The translations under genes and the position numbers were made by a program. From positions 1 through 64,000 of the forward strand of contig JAUVXW010000009.1 of the NCBI GenBank assembly GCA_030603385.1: 64,000 nt of DNA, in the 5' to 3' direction. Source of the DNA: Promethearchaeota archaeon. Its GTDB lineage: Archaea; Asgardarchaeota; Lokiarchaeia; Sigyniarchaeales; SOKP01. This document shows, piece after piece, positions 8,661-17,981 of the stretch (positions within the stretch are counted from its first letter, which is position 1; each line of letters starts with the position of its first letter). Under the pieces are notes generated by a model. That model worked only from the letters and a program-made list of their open reading frames with translations, was not told where the DNA came from and ran no database searches.

Positions 8661-9266
8661 ATGAATAAGCATGGTGCTGGCTCTTATGTAGGTGGCGGAG
8701 GGCAAACAGTCAGTCAATTTAAGTTTAAGATTACTGTTATTGGAGATGGTGGTGTAGGGAAAACAAGTTTAATAAGAAAATTTACTCAAGGCAGTTTTCA
8801 GAAAGACTATATAAAAACAATAGGAGCACAATTTTCGAAATATGTAGAAGAAATAGAAGGTGATCAATGTGGATTACTTTTTTGGGATATTGCCGGACAA
8901 GATGAGTTTCATTTCTTACGTCCCTCTTTTTATAAAGATAGTAATGCAGCAATAATTGTGTATTCTCTTGAAGAAAATATTCTTGGTAAGGAGAGTTTTA
9001 AGAATATTAAGAATTGGTATAATGATTTAAAGCAATTTTGCGGTACTATTCCTGTAATGGTGTTCGCTAATAAGGTTGATTTAGTTAATAAAGAAGACTT
9101 AAACAATTCAAAGATTTTAAAATTTGTTAAAAAAAGGAACCTTCTTGGATTATATTTAACCTCAGCAAAGACAGGTGAGCTCGTACATGATGCGTTTCAA
9201 GCAATAATCCGAGAACTATATTATAAAAATAAAGCGTTATTTGCAGAATTAAAAGAGCTTAAATAG
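8661..9266 (+). CDS. Small GTPase of the Ras/Rab superfamily
   Basis: About 201 residues from the ATG at 8661. All G motifs are present: GDGGVGKT (28-35), a switch-I threonine in KTIGAQ, DIAGQ (76-80) with the catalytic glutamine, NKVD (137-140) and TSAKTG. A glycine-rich N-terminal arm (GAGSYVGGGG) precedes the domain. There is no C-terminal cysteine for prenylation, so membrane attachment by that route is not expected. It stands alone between a membrane protein and a nitroreductase, one of six GTPase genes in the window. Confidence 0.9.
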   Translation: MNKHGAGSYVGGGGQTVSQFKFKITVIGDGGVGKTSLIRKFTQGSFQKDYIKTIGAQFSKYVEEIEGDQCGLLFWDIAGQDEFHFLRPSFYKDSNAAIIVYSLEENILGKESFKNIKNWYNDLKQFCGTIPVMVFANKVDLVNKEDLNNSKILKFVKKRNLLGLYLTSAKTGELVHDAFQAIIRELYYKNKALFAELKELK

Positions 9267-9351
9267 CATCATCTTCTCCTTTTAGACCTTCTAAGTAGAT
9301 AAAAAAAAGCGATTTTTGAAAAATTGAATTAGACAAATTAATATGAAGTTC

Positions 9352-9927
9352 TTAATATACTTTAAAAATTACATCATCTAATTCCCTTTTGGGAACGTGC
9401 ATTTTTCCATCAGAGTCCTTCCAATATGTAAATGAATCTTTGTAAGTTTCCATAACCGATTCTTCATCAGGATACCCCAAACTTATAACTTGCTTTAGAT
9501 CATAATGTTCAGGGATTTCAAATAATTCTCTTATCTTTTTATAGTTAATTGCGGCCATCCAACAAGTTCCAATCCCGAAACTTACTGCGCCAAGTAACAT
9601 ATTTTCAACAGCGGCTCCCACATCAAAATCTACAAATGGTCTTTTAATTTTAGTGTTTACTAAGACAATGATATAAGCAGTGGGTTCTCTTCCATTTTCA
9701 GGAGTTCTTTGTTCTTTAGGAAGCGATCCTGCCCAGCTTACTAATGGAAATAATTTTTTTCTCATTTCAGCATTTTCAACAATAATAAACTCAAGTGCTT
9801 GAACATTCCTTGCCATAGGAGCAACACGAGCAAAATCTACTAATTTTTTTAATGTAACTAAAGAGATCGGCTCTTGTTTAAATCTCCGAATTGTTCTCCT
9901 TTTATATATAATTTCTTCTAAATCCAT
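9352..9927 (-). CDS. Nitroreductase family protein
   Basis: 191 residues with the flavin-binding signature of the NfsB/FRP-like fold: RRTIRRFKQEPIS at the N terminus and GAAVENMLLGAVSFGIGTCWM in the centre. Such FMN enzymes reduce nitro compounds, quinones or enones with NAD(P)H; the physiological substrate here is unknown. The ATG start is clear. It lies 17 bases downstream of the longin-GTPase gene on the same strand. Confidence 0.88.
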   Translation of the reverse strand: MDLEEIIYKRRTIRRFKQEPISLVTLKKLVDFARVAPMARNVQALEFIIVENAEMRKKLFPLVSWAGSLPKEQRTPENGREPTAYIIVLVNTKIKRPFVDFDVGAAVENMLLGAVSFGIGTCWMAAINYKKIRELFEIPEHYDLKQVISLGYPDEESVMETYKDSFTYWKDSDGKMHVPKRELDDVIFKVY

Positions 9928-9944
9928 CTTTTTTCAAATTTTAA

Positions 9945-10973
9945 TTACTGTTTTGATTTATATAAAGTTTCTGCTGCTTTATAAAAACTTTGCTCTATAT
10001 TCTTACCCGTTAATGCAGATGTTTCAATATATTCGAGGTTTAGCGTTTCGGCTAACTTTAATGCTTCTTCAGTTTGGATTTTTCGCTGTTCTACAAGATC
10101 TTCTTTATTTCCAAAAATTAGTCCAGTTACATCTTTTTCATATCTTTTTATATCATTAAACCAATCGTAAACGCTTTCAAATGATTTAGGGTTAGTAAGA
10201 TCAAATATTAAAATCACAGCATCTGTCCCTTTGTAGAAATGACGCCGCATAATCTCGAATTTACTTTGACCAGCGATATCCCATAGTATCAGATTAATAT
10301 GTTTATCTCCTATGTTCATGAGTCTTTCAGAAATGCTTACACCAAGGGTAGGGACATAGGTTCGCATAAAAGCATTATCAGTAAGTCGCAAAATGGTACT
10401 AGTTTTTCCTACTCCAGGATCACCACACACAACTATTTTGAAATTAGACTCCTGTAATTCCTCTTTAATTTTTTCTTCGGGAAAAGCTTCCAATTCGGAG
10501 GTTGTTTTTTCTTTTTGGTATAAATCATCTAAAATTTCTTTTAAATTTAGTCGGAATTTATCTATTTCAACAAAGATCTCATCACTCTTTGCCTCTCCAT
10601 TTTCTAATGCAATAAGATTCTTAGCACTTTCAGAAAAAACGGGTTCAAGATACTCCATATACTTATAAAAAATAAGATCGTCAGCCTCATTAAACAATAG
10701 AGCAATTGATGACAATGCAACACCCCCTCGTCGAGAATCATCTTCTCTCTCAATATATTTGATAATTCCTTTTAATTTGAATGCAGGGAAGGGCATAATT
10801 ACTAATGAATTAGGAACAATTCCTTGATCGGTAGTGAGCATAGTAATAGTTTTAATACTTACGCCCATTCGAATCTTTTCTGGCAAATCAAGTGGAATCC
10901 ATAAAAGAGGGTTAGGACCAATGGACTCGTCAAGCGAAGTATACACGATTGCTTTGATAATCTCTTCAGACAT
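9945..10973 (-). CDS. Longin-like domain fused to Ras-type GTPase
   Basis: Residues 1-125 look like a longin-like module (IKAIVYTSLDESIGPNPLLW ... MPFPAFKLKGIIKYI), followed by a helical linker and a full G domain: GDPGVGKT (184-191), DIAGQ (232-236), NKED (289-292), ETSA (317-320). Longin and roadblock domains regulate GTPases in trans in eukaryotes, so this fusion would hold regulator and switch together. It is the tandem paralog of the gene at 11135-12178 (shared N-terminal motif LGPNP and FYKYM). No prenylation motif. Confidence 0.86.
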   Translation of the reverse strand: MSEEIIKAIVYTSLDESIGPNPLLWIPLDLPEKIRMGVSIKTITMLTTDQGIVPNSLVIMPFPAFKLKGIIKYIEREDDSRRGGVALSSIALLFNEADDLIFYKYMEYLEPVFSESAKNLIALENGEAKSDEIFVEIDKFRLNLKEILDDLYQKEKTTSELEAFPEEKIKEELQESNFKIVVCGDPGVGKTSTILRLTDNAFMRTYVPTLGVSISERLMNIGDKHINLILWDIAGQSKFEIMRRHFYKGTDAVILIFDLTNPKSFESVYDWFNDIKRYEKDVTGLIFGNKEDLVEQRKIQTEEALKLAETLNLEYIETSALTGKNIEQSFYKAAETLYKSKQ

Positions 10974-11096
10974 AGTTAAGGTGGTAATATGCTAAAATAG
11001 TTTTTTCATAGTTAAATGAGTTCATCTTATAGAATATAAATAATAAAATATAGAATATTATTTATCCTTATTAGTCTAATCGTATTTTATTCTTTG

Positions 11097-11120
11097 TTCG
11101 TGAAACAAGTCTTTCACGAA
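11097..11120 (-). terminator. Hairpin between the two longin-GTPase genes
   Basis: Perfect 9-bp stem TTCGTGAAA / TTTCACGAA with a 6-base loop, just after the stop of the upstream paralog in transcription order. No strong T-run follows on the minus strand, so it could equally be a processing or protein-binding site. Confidence 0.4.
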
Positions 11121-11134
11121 GAATTTAAAGTTTA

Positions 11135-12178
11135 TTACTTACGTGATTCGTAAAGTAATTTTGCGAGCGTTGTGAACGCATAATCCACATTTTCTCCCGA
11201 TAAAGCTGAAGTTTCAAGATACTCTAAATTAAACTTTTGGGCTAGTTCTTGAGCACTCTCATTGGTTATTTTCTTATCCTTCTCCAAATCTTTTTTGTTT
11301 CCAATGATATAGCCGGCGATATCTTCATCAAGCATATTAATTTGTTTCTTAATGTCTGAATACCAGATCGGGATATTGCTAAAGGTTTCAGGATTGGTTA
11401 AGTCAAAAACTAAAAATATAGCGTCAGACCCTTGATAAAACTGTTTTCTCATAAGTTTAAATCTTTCTTGACCCCCTACATCCCATAAAACAAGTTGAAT
11501 AATAGTGGAATCTTCAGTTTTAAAAATCTTATTTGAAACATGAACACCTAAGGTTGAAACATATGATCTTCTGAAGGCATTATTAGTATATCTTAAGATT
11601 AAGCTTGTTTTTCCAACAGTTGGATCTCCTACAACTATAATCTTAAATTGATAATCAATTAGGCTTCGATCTCTGAGTGGTTCTGTTAATGCCCCGATTT
11701 TGGACTCTTTTAGTTCTTGTTTTCTAAATTTTTCTAAAAGTTCTGTTACTGCATTTTCAAGATTTATTAATTCATTAGAAAATTTATCTTCACTTGCATT
11801 CGATTTTTCTAAGAAAGCAATATTTTGAGCAATATCATCAAAAGGGCTTGAAATTTCCTTCATATACTTATAGAAAATTACATCATCCATTTCTTGAAAT
11901 AATAAAACTATATTAGATTGACCAATTCCGCCTCGTTTATCAGGATCTTCCCATTGAATATATTTAATCAAACCTTTTAGTTGTAAGGATGGAAATGGTA
12001 AAATAACTAAGGATTCAGGTATAAGGCCTCTCTCACCTGTAAGAACCGCAAAAGTTTTAACACTAATATGCAGTAAATTTAGTTGAGAAAAATCCTCTGG
12101 AGAATATGCTTTCGGATTAGGACCGAGTTCCTCATCCAAATTACTATAAATAATAGCTTTGATTATTTGTCTTTCCAT
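11135..12178 (-). CDS. Longin-like domain fused to Ras-type GTPase (tandem paralog)
   Basis: 347 residues with the same plan as its neighbour: longin-like N terminus (residues 1-125, IKAIIYSNLDEELGPNPKAY, LPFPSLQLKGLIKYI), linker, then GDPTVGKT (184-191), a DVGGQ variant of the third motif, NKKD and TSALSG. DVGGQ instead of DIAGQ is the Arf/Galpha form, so the paralogs differ in a switch-II residue. It is first in transcription order, 161 bases before the second paralog. Confidence 0.86.
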   Translation of the reverse strand: MERQIIKAIIYSNLDEELGPNPKAYSPEDFSQLNLLHISVKTFAVLTGERGLIPESLVILPFPSLQLKGLIKYIQWEDPDKRGGIGQSNIVLLFQEMDDVIFYKYMKEISSPFDDIAQNIAFLEKSNASEDKFSNELINLENAVTELLEKFRKQELKESKIGALTEPLRDRSLIDYQFKIIVVGDPTVGKTSLILRYTNNAFRRSYVSTLGVHVSNKIFKTEDSTIIQLVLWDVGGQERFKLMRKQFYQGSDAIFLVFDLTNPETFSNIPIWYSDIKKQINMLDEDIAGYIIGNKKDLEKDKKITNESAQELAQKFNLEYLETSALSGENVDYAFTTLAKLLYESRK

Positions 12179-12284
12179 GATAGTTGAAGAATGATAATAA
12201 TATTCAATTGTTAAATATTTGGATCTAACTAATAATAAAATTTATTACTATAAATAATAATCGATAAGAAAAAAAAAAATTGAA

Positions 12285-12998
12285 TTAATCTTTTAATCCT
12301 AAATACATCAGCCAAAATGAGCTAAGGTAACCTAACCTTACAAAAATTACAAGAATTCCAGGAGCCGTTAATCCTTCTAATAATCCAAATATGCAAAAGA
12401 ATAGAGAACCTATCGATAAGAACAAGAAGTTTTTTCGTATTACCCCTGAAGATTTCAAACCTTTAAATAGAAATCCTAACCCAAGAAAGATTAACACAAG
12501 CAATAACAAGACTCCCATCAACATTCCTGCGGGAGTAAGTAGATTAACATTATAATCAATTAAATTTTCAGTTGGAACTAGAGGTGGTTCGGGTTTAAAA
12601 TTAAAAGAACTTAAAGGATACATGAAAATTATAATTTCAAAGAAGATTGAGATAACTAGAACTATGCTAAGAATATGTAGTTTTATTTTTGGGATTAAAA
12701 GTTTTGCTCCAATATACATTGAGGTGATCATAGCAGGTGCAAACCAGATATATGATAAAATGGCAACCATTCCATTGTTTTCCATATTCTCTTTAAAAAA
12801 TAGGACAAATAAGAAGTCTAAAAATACCCCTAAAAACATTAATCCTGCAAGCATATTTGCTAAACCTAAATAAGAAAGTAATTTTGCACCTGTTTTTCGT
12901 GATTTGTAGATGAAGAATAGGCCAAATATAATACCAAGAAGAACCACCCCTGTGGCGGTAATTCCATCAATCCATCCATTTATATCTTCTATTGCCAA
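12285..12998 (-). CDS. Multi-pass membrane protein, unknown
   Basis: 237 residues with about seven hydrophobic helices and short charged loops. I do not recognise the family. The start is a TTG at 12998, nine bases after a GGTGAA Shine-Dalgarno-like motif. A palindrome and TATA-like sequence lie upstream (13050-13075). The helix number and lack of long loops suggest a sensor or transporter-like membrane protein, but nothing more can be said. Confidence 0.6.
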   Translation of the reverse strand: MAIEDINGWIDGITATGVVLLGIIFGLFFIYKSRKTGAKLLSYLGLANMLAGLMFLGVFLDFLFVLFFKENMENNGMVAILSYIWFAPAMITSMYIGAKLLIPKIKLHILSIVLVISIFFEIIIFMYPLSSFNFKPEPPLVPTENLIDYNVNLLTPAGMLMGVLLLLVLIFLGLGFLFKGLKSSGVIRKNFLFLSIGSLFFCIFGLLEGLTAPGILVIFVRLGYLSSFWLMYLGLKD

Positions 12999-13049
12999 AA
13001 GTAGAGTTCACCAAATTAAATAAAATTATTTACTGGAAAAAGATATAAT

Positions 13050-13075
13050 CTTAACTTATTATATGACCGATCGGT
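13050..13075 (-). promoter_or_regulatory. Palindromic operator-like site and TATA-like box
   Basis: A perfect 10-bp palindrome ACCGATCGGT (13066-13075) abuts CATATAATAAG on the minus strand, about 55-65 bases before the TTG start of the membrane protein gene. The layout resembles a repressor site touching an archaeal TATA box. Confidence 0.4.
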
Positions 13076-13131
13076 TTAATAAATAATTGGTCTAAAAATA
13101 AGGGGAGAGAGGATCTTCTAAAAAAACTTTT

Positions 13132-13407
13132 TTAGTCTTTGATATTCTCTAAAATGGAGATGATACGGTAAACCGTAGTTCGTGTAGCGAACGGAATGTT
13201 GGCATCCTGTGCAAGATCATCAACCATATACATTACATTGCTAGAAATCACACCAGGAGTCTCATCTTCTTTATGTAATTCATCAACACTCCTTTGAGCC
13301 ACCCGTTTTATGTTTCGGGGCACACTTCGGTCCCCTAACATTCCATTTAAAAGACTTTCAACGATTTCAAAAGCATTCTTAACTTCATCACTAAATTCCT
13401 TAGTCAT
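13132..13407 (-). CDS. UPF0147 family protein
   Basis: 91 residues matching the archaea-specific UPF0147 family: FEIVESLLNGMLGDRSVPRN, then IKRVAQRSVDELHKEDETPG and the IPFATRTTVYRIISILENI end. The fold is a small helical bundle; no biochemical role is established. ATG with GGAGAT upstream. It is 95 bases downstream of the PEP synthase start, in the same direction. Confidence 0.92.
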   Translation of the reverse strand: MTKEFSDEVKNAFEIVESLLNGMLGDRSVPRNIKRVAQRSVDELHKEDETPGVISSNVMYMVDDLAQDANIPFATRTTVYRIISILENIKD

Positions 13408-13502
13408 AGTCAGAAATCTCCAAAAATAGTGTATTTAGTTAATGAGAAATTTAAATTGTGAAATATTTTTTAAAATATAATTTTTTTGATTTTAAGCAAT
13501 TT

Positions 13503-16415
13503 TCAGTAAATTCCAAATTCCCGGATTTCGCGTTTCATTATAGGAATCTTTTCTTTAAATCCTCTAATTTCACTATTATATTTTTCATAATACTTATCGA
13601 ATTTGTCATCCTTTCCTTGATCTATTTCTTCTATAAATTTATATGATAAATTTTGAATAGTATCAAAAATCTGGTTGAATCGGTCTGTAGATTCCATTAA
13701 TTTTGGATTAACTTCTTTACCTTGCTTTCTAACCATGTTTCGAAGTTTTCCTCTAGGTATTCTAATCTTCTCTATCAATTGATCGCATTCGCTCAAAAAA
13801 TTGTAAGATTTAGTTTTATCTTCTTCACTAAGTCTTGCTTCTATTATTTCTGTCCTATTGCAATTTATACGACCTCGAGCAAATGTATCAAAATTAAGAG
13901 AAATTGAATCAATACCTTCTCTTACCAAGAATCTAAGAAAGTCGGGGTCATCACTTGGGGCTTGTCCGCATATCCCTACTTTTCTCCCGAACTCATGAGC
14001 TGTTTTAATTAAGTGACTAACTGATCTTCTTATTGCTTCGCTATTAGTATTGTAATTGTAATTATTCATTAAAGGAATCATTTTTTCATTATCTCGCCCT
14101 ACTCCATACGTGAGTTGAGTAAGGTCATTTGATCCTATGGAGAATCCGTCGAAATATTGACTAAAAATATCAGCGCAAATAATATTTGATGGAATTTCTG
14201 CCATAACATATACTTTTAGATCGTCTTGACCTCGAATTAATCCTTCGCTTTCCATAATCTCCATTATCTTTTTGGCTTCCTCGGGGCTTCTACAGAAAGG
14301 TAGCATAGGTATAATATTTTTTAACCCCCAATCTCTAGCTTTTTTAATCGCTCGTAATTCTAATATAAATGCTTGCTGAAATTCATCGTGTACATACCGT
14401 GAACATCCTCTGAAGCCCAGCATGGGGTTATTTTCTTCTCCCTCATAAATCCAACCACCAATAAGATTAGCGTATTCATTGGTTTTAAAGTCTGAAAGTC
14501 TTACTACACATTCAGCAGGACTTCCATCAGATAATGTTTTCCATACCCCTGCAGCAATAGTTGCGATCCCTTCAGCTAATTTTTCAACGTAAAATTCTTC
14601 TTTATTGTCGTAGCCAACTGTTAGTTCTCTAATTTTGTCTAAAGTTTGCTTTAGTTGAAAAATTTCTTGATTAAAAGGATCTTTATGGTATAAATCGCTT
14701 TTTTTAATATTCTCAATCTTATTTCTTTGGTCCAAAAGTATATCATATCTCATTATTAAAGCTGCAAAGTCAATTAACGCATTGGGATGAATCTGAATTT
14801 CGTCATTAATTATAAATTCTAGCCTTGCTAATCCAGTTCCATCTGGGTGTTTTCCAGAAGAAAGTGCTCCCTTTGGAATTCCTAAATTTACTAACACCTT
14901 AGTTTTTGTTTGAGGGAGTTTAGCAAATTCAATTGTATCAAAATCATATTCTACATCTTCCTTCCATATTCTTGACTCACCCTCACTGCAATCAATGGTG
15001 ACATATTCCATTCCTTCGCGTTGTTGTTCTTTCATTATTTGTACTATATTATCAGCACCAACAATAGAAGCTATATTTAATTCTCTCGAAACAATCGCGG
15101 CGTGACAGGTTGGTCCTCCGCGGCACGTGATTACACCCCCTAAATTCTGCATATAAGATGTCCAATCAGGATTAGTTTCTTCAGTGATAAGGATATCACC
15201 CTCCTTTAATAGATGAGCATTATTGATAGATTCTATTATTTTTACTTTTCCAAACCCAATTCTTCGGCCAATAGCGATTCCTGAGTTTTCAATTAAAAGC
15301 TCATTTTCAATTAGTTCTTGAGGATCTTCTAGAAGATAAAAAATCTCTTCGACATCTCCTTTTATGCTATGGACAGTTTCAGGGCGTGCTTGAACAATAT
15401 AAACTTTTCCGTTGTTACCAACAGCCCATTCAATATCCATCCTTCTACCGTAATGTTTTCTGATTTTTTGGGCATAATCTGCTAAGATTAAAACTTCTTC
15501 TTCTGTTAAGCAAAACTGCATCTGCTTTTCTTCTGACACAGGGACAACTTCAGTTCCAATTTTGTCAGTACCTTTAGAAAAAATCATTATTTTCTCTTTT
15601 TTAACAAGTTCCCGAGAGATAATTCTGAGACCTTTGGGATCATGTTTAAATACGATGAATTCATCGCCTTTTTCAACACCTTGTACAATTAATTCACCTA
15701 AACCCCACGTTCCTCTAATAACAACAACATTTGGATTACCTGAATCTGGGTCTTCCGTAAACATAACACCAGATGCCTTGACACCTCCCAATCCACCCGC
15801 AATTTCCTGGATTCCTACAGATAATTTCACAGAAAAATGATCGAAGCCTGCTCGTTCACGGTACATCGTTGCCCTTGTAGTAAATACAGATGACATATCC
15901 TTTAAGATATATTCTAAGATTTCCATTTCACCAGAAATGTTTAAATGTGTATCCTGTTGTCCTGCAAATGATGCATCAGGTAAATCTTCAGCTGTGGCAG
16001 AACTCCTCACAGCGAATGTAGATTCTTCCCCAATTTTTTCAATTAGTTTGGCATAAGCATTTAAGATCTCATCTGCTAATGAATCTGGAATTTTTGATTG
16101 CTCTATAATATACCTGATATTAGCACAGATTTTATCCACTTTTTCTACAGCTTTAATATCTTCTGATTTTAATTCTTTAGAAATCTTTTTAATGTCTCTT
16201 GCTATTAATTCTCGAAGAGATACTTCCTTCTCTTTAATAGTAAAGAAATTAGTATCTAGAACATAATCAAATGCTTTAGCAGTCACTGCAAAACCAAGTG
16301 GGACTGATATTCCAAAACTCAATAATTCTCCAAGTGATGCGTTTTTACCTCCTACAAGAGGCACATCGCCGACCCTTAAATCTTCAAAGAACTTGATATA
16401 TCTATAATCACTCAT
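13503..16415 (-). CDS. ppsA: Phosphoenolpyruvate synthase with C-terminal extension
   Basis: Converts pyruvate and ATP to PEP, AMP and phosphate, the entry step of gluconeogenesis. Domains in order: ATP-binding PPDK_N domain (VGGKNASLGELL, RSSATAEDLPDASFAGQQ), phosphohistidine swivel domain (GGPTCHAAIVSRELNIASIVG, catalytic His), and PEP-binding barrel (VRLSDFKTNEYANLIGG, MLGFRGCSRY, CGQAPSDDPDF). At 970 residues it is longer than typical enzymes (about 760-820), mostly because of a ~115-residue charged helical C-terminal extension after the barrel and an insert before it. Confidence 0.93.
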   Translation of the reverse strand: MSDYRYIKFFEDLRVGDVPLVGGKNASLGELLSFGISVPLGFAVTAKAFDYVLDTNFFTIKEKEVSLRELIARDIKKISKELKSEDIKAVEKVDKICANIRYIIEQSKIPDSLADEILNAYAKLIEKIGEESTFAVRSSATAEDLPDASFAGQQDTHLNISGEMEILEYILKDMSSVFTTRATMYRERAGFDHFSVKLSVGIQEIAGGLGGVKASGVMFTEDPDSGNPNVVVIRGTWGLGELIVQGVEKGDEFIVFKHDPKGLRIISRELVKKEKIMIFSKGTDKIGTEVVPVSEEKQMQFCLTEEEVLILADYAQKIRKHYGRRMDIEWAVGNNGKVYIVQARPETVHSIKGDVEEIFYLLEDPQELIENELLIENSGIAIGRRIGFGKVKIIESINNAHLLKEGDILITEETNPDWTSYMQNLGGVITCRGGPTCHAAIVSRELNIASIVGADNIVQIMKEQQREGMEYVTIDCSEGESRIWKEDVEYDFDTIEFAKLPQTKTKVLVNLGIPKGALSSGKHPDGTGLARLEFIINDEIQIHPNALIDFAALIMRYDILLDQRNKIENIKKSDLYHKDPFNQEIFQLKQTLDKIRELTVGYDNKEEFYVEKLAEGIATIAAGVWKTLSDGSPAECVVRLSDFKTNEYANLIGGWIYEGEENNPMLGFRGCSRYVHDEFQQAFILELRAIKKARDWGLKNIIPMLPFCRSPEEAKKIMEIMESEGLIRGQDDLKVYVMAEIPSNIICADIFSQYFDGFSIGSNDLTQLTYGVGRDNEKMIPLMNNYNYNTNSEAIRRSVSHLIKTAHEFGRKVGICGQAPSDDPDFLRFLVREGIDSISLNFDTFARGRINCNRTEIIEARLSEEDKTKSYNFLSECDQLIEKIRIPRGKLRNMVRKQGKEVNPKLMESTDRFNQIFDTIQNLSYKFIEEIDQGKDDKFDKYYEKYNSEIRGFKEKIPIMKREIREFGIY

Positions 16416-16527
16416 TTTAAAGAGAAACCCTTAAGTTATCGTAATAATGAGACTTTCTCCAAATAATAATTATTATTATTCTAATTATAGAATAAACGTT
16501 AATAAAAAAAGTAACGTCAAAAACTAA

Positions 16528-17058
16528 TTATTTTAACTCTTTGAAAAAGATGTCAAAATCTGAAGTAGTATAAAGGCAAAAAATGACCTCTTCAATTTGA
16601 GTATTACCACTTAAATATTCTTTCGCTGTAAAAATCATAATTTTTGAACATTTATCAATAGGATACCCAAAAATGCCTGTAGATATTGCAGGAAATGCTA
16701 TTGTTTTTAATTTATTTTCATCCATTAATTTTAGACTATTCAAGGTTGCATTTTTTAATTTATCATCCTCATTTCCTTCTCCCATTCTAGGTCCTACAGC
16801 ATGGATAACATATTTCGCTTTCAAATCTCCTCCCGTTGTGATAACGGCACCGCCTACAAAAGTGTCACCAATTTTATTACATTCTTCTTGAATAGTGGGT
16901 CCACCTTTTTTCCTAATTGCTCCTGCAACACCTCCACCTAAGATAAGTTGAGCATTTGCAGCATTGACAATAGCATCCGTTTCCGATTCTGTTATATCCC
17001 CTTGGACAAGTTTAATTATAGAATTTTTTACATGAATTTCTTTCATAAAATTACACAT
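16528..17058 (-). CDS. Macro-domain (ADP-ribose-binding) protein
   Basis: 176 residues of the MacroD/YmdB-like group that binds ADP-ribose and often removes O-acetyl-ADP-ribose or ADP-ribosyl groups. Seen: VQGDITESETDAIVNAANAQ, the GGGVAGAIRKKGG loop, GGAVITTGGDLKAKYVIHAVG, and AFPAISTGIFGYP. All four ligand-contacting loops are present, so activity is likely. ATG at 17058; an in-frame ATG at 17046 is also possible. Confidence 0.92.
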   Translation of the reverse strand: MCNFMKEIHVKNSIIKLVQGDITESETDAIVNAANAQLILGGGVAGAIRKKGGPTIQEECNKIGDTFVGGAVITTGGDLKAKYVIHAVGPRMGEGNEDDKLKNATLNSLKLMDENKLKTIAFPAISTGIFGYPIDKCSKIMIFTAKEYLSGNTQIEEVIFCLYTTSDFDIFFKELK

Positions 17059-17129
17059 TAGTTATTGTTTTTAAATATAATATAAGTAGATAGGTTTTTT
17101 AAAAATTTTATAGAAAGAAATAAAAAAAT

Positions 17130-17876
17130 TTAGTGTTTATGATCAGGATCATGGTTTTGTTCTTGTTTCTTAAATACTTCATCTAATTTGGCTTTATCAT
17201 CATCCGACATCTTGCTCATCGCGTCCATTTGTTGTTTCATAAGCATCTTCATGAAATTACTCGATATAATTTGATTTAAAACTGGCAAGGCAATTCTCAT
17301 ACGTGTTAATTCATAATGCATAGTTTTTGCTGTTTCTCTCATCTCGATTAGTTCTTCTTTTGTCATACCTTCTTCACCTATACCAGGACAGTCAGCATCA
17401 ACCACTATGAAATTCTTCCCGTCGAACTCAAGCGGATACGTGCGGCAACTTAAGGGACGGTTATCATAAATGAGACACTTCTTATCATCTTTATTGTATA
17501 AAGGACATTTAACTTCAAGTAGTTCTTCAATTGGTACAGCATCAAATGGATCTTGTGGAGGTCCTTCTCCTTCTCCTTCTCCTTCTTCTTTTTTAACTGG
17601 TGGTAAAGGTTTTAATATTAAATCAATACTGCCATCTGGTTTTTGGTAGATATCTAAGTATGGCATAAAGTTTGCAACGACTCCCTTTCTTGCCCACATT
17701 TCTAAGTCCCAAAATGTAATTGGGATGGGACCTCTATCTAAGCAGCATGCGTCGCAGCGGGTACATTTGAATGTAAATTTAGTTTTAACTTCTTTTTCTT
17801 CATCAACAATTTCTTTTGCTTCCGAATCTTGTATTTCAGGATCTTCTTTTTTTTCTGAGTTTTGATTTTCTGACAT
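17130..17876 (-). CDS. YkgJ family cysteine-cluster protein
   Basis: 248 residues. The metal-cluster cysteines are CTRCDACC (about residues 38-45), then CPLYNKDDKKC and RPLSCRTYPLEFDG. The family coordinates an Fe-S or zinc site and its role is unsettled. An acidic N-terminal arm, a Gly-Glu repeat insert (EGEGEGPPQ) between the cysteine groups and a methionine-rich, His-ending tail are unusual. A second family member is at 40231-40851. Confidence 0.83.
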   Translation of the reverse strand: MSENQNSEKKEDPEIQDSEAKEIVDEEKEVKTKFTFKCTRCDACCLDRGPIPITFWDLEMWARKGVVANFMPYLDIYQKPDGSIDLILKPLPPVKKEEGEGEGEGPPQDPFDAVPIEELLEVKCPLYNKDDKKCLIYDNRPLSCRTYPLEFDGKNFIVVDADCPGIGEEGMTKEELIEMRETAKTMHYELTRMRIALPVLNQIISSNFMKMLMKQQMDAMSKMSDDDKAKLDEVFKKQEQNHDPDHKH

Positions 17877-17981
17877 TGTTTTTTTCCAAAAATTTATTTA
17901 TCTTAATTTGTCATAAATTACTATATTTCTTTGAAAAAAAGTTTTATTTTTAATTATTATAAACTTAATTGAAATACAATT

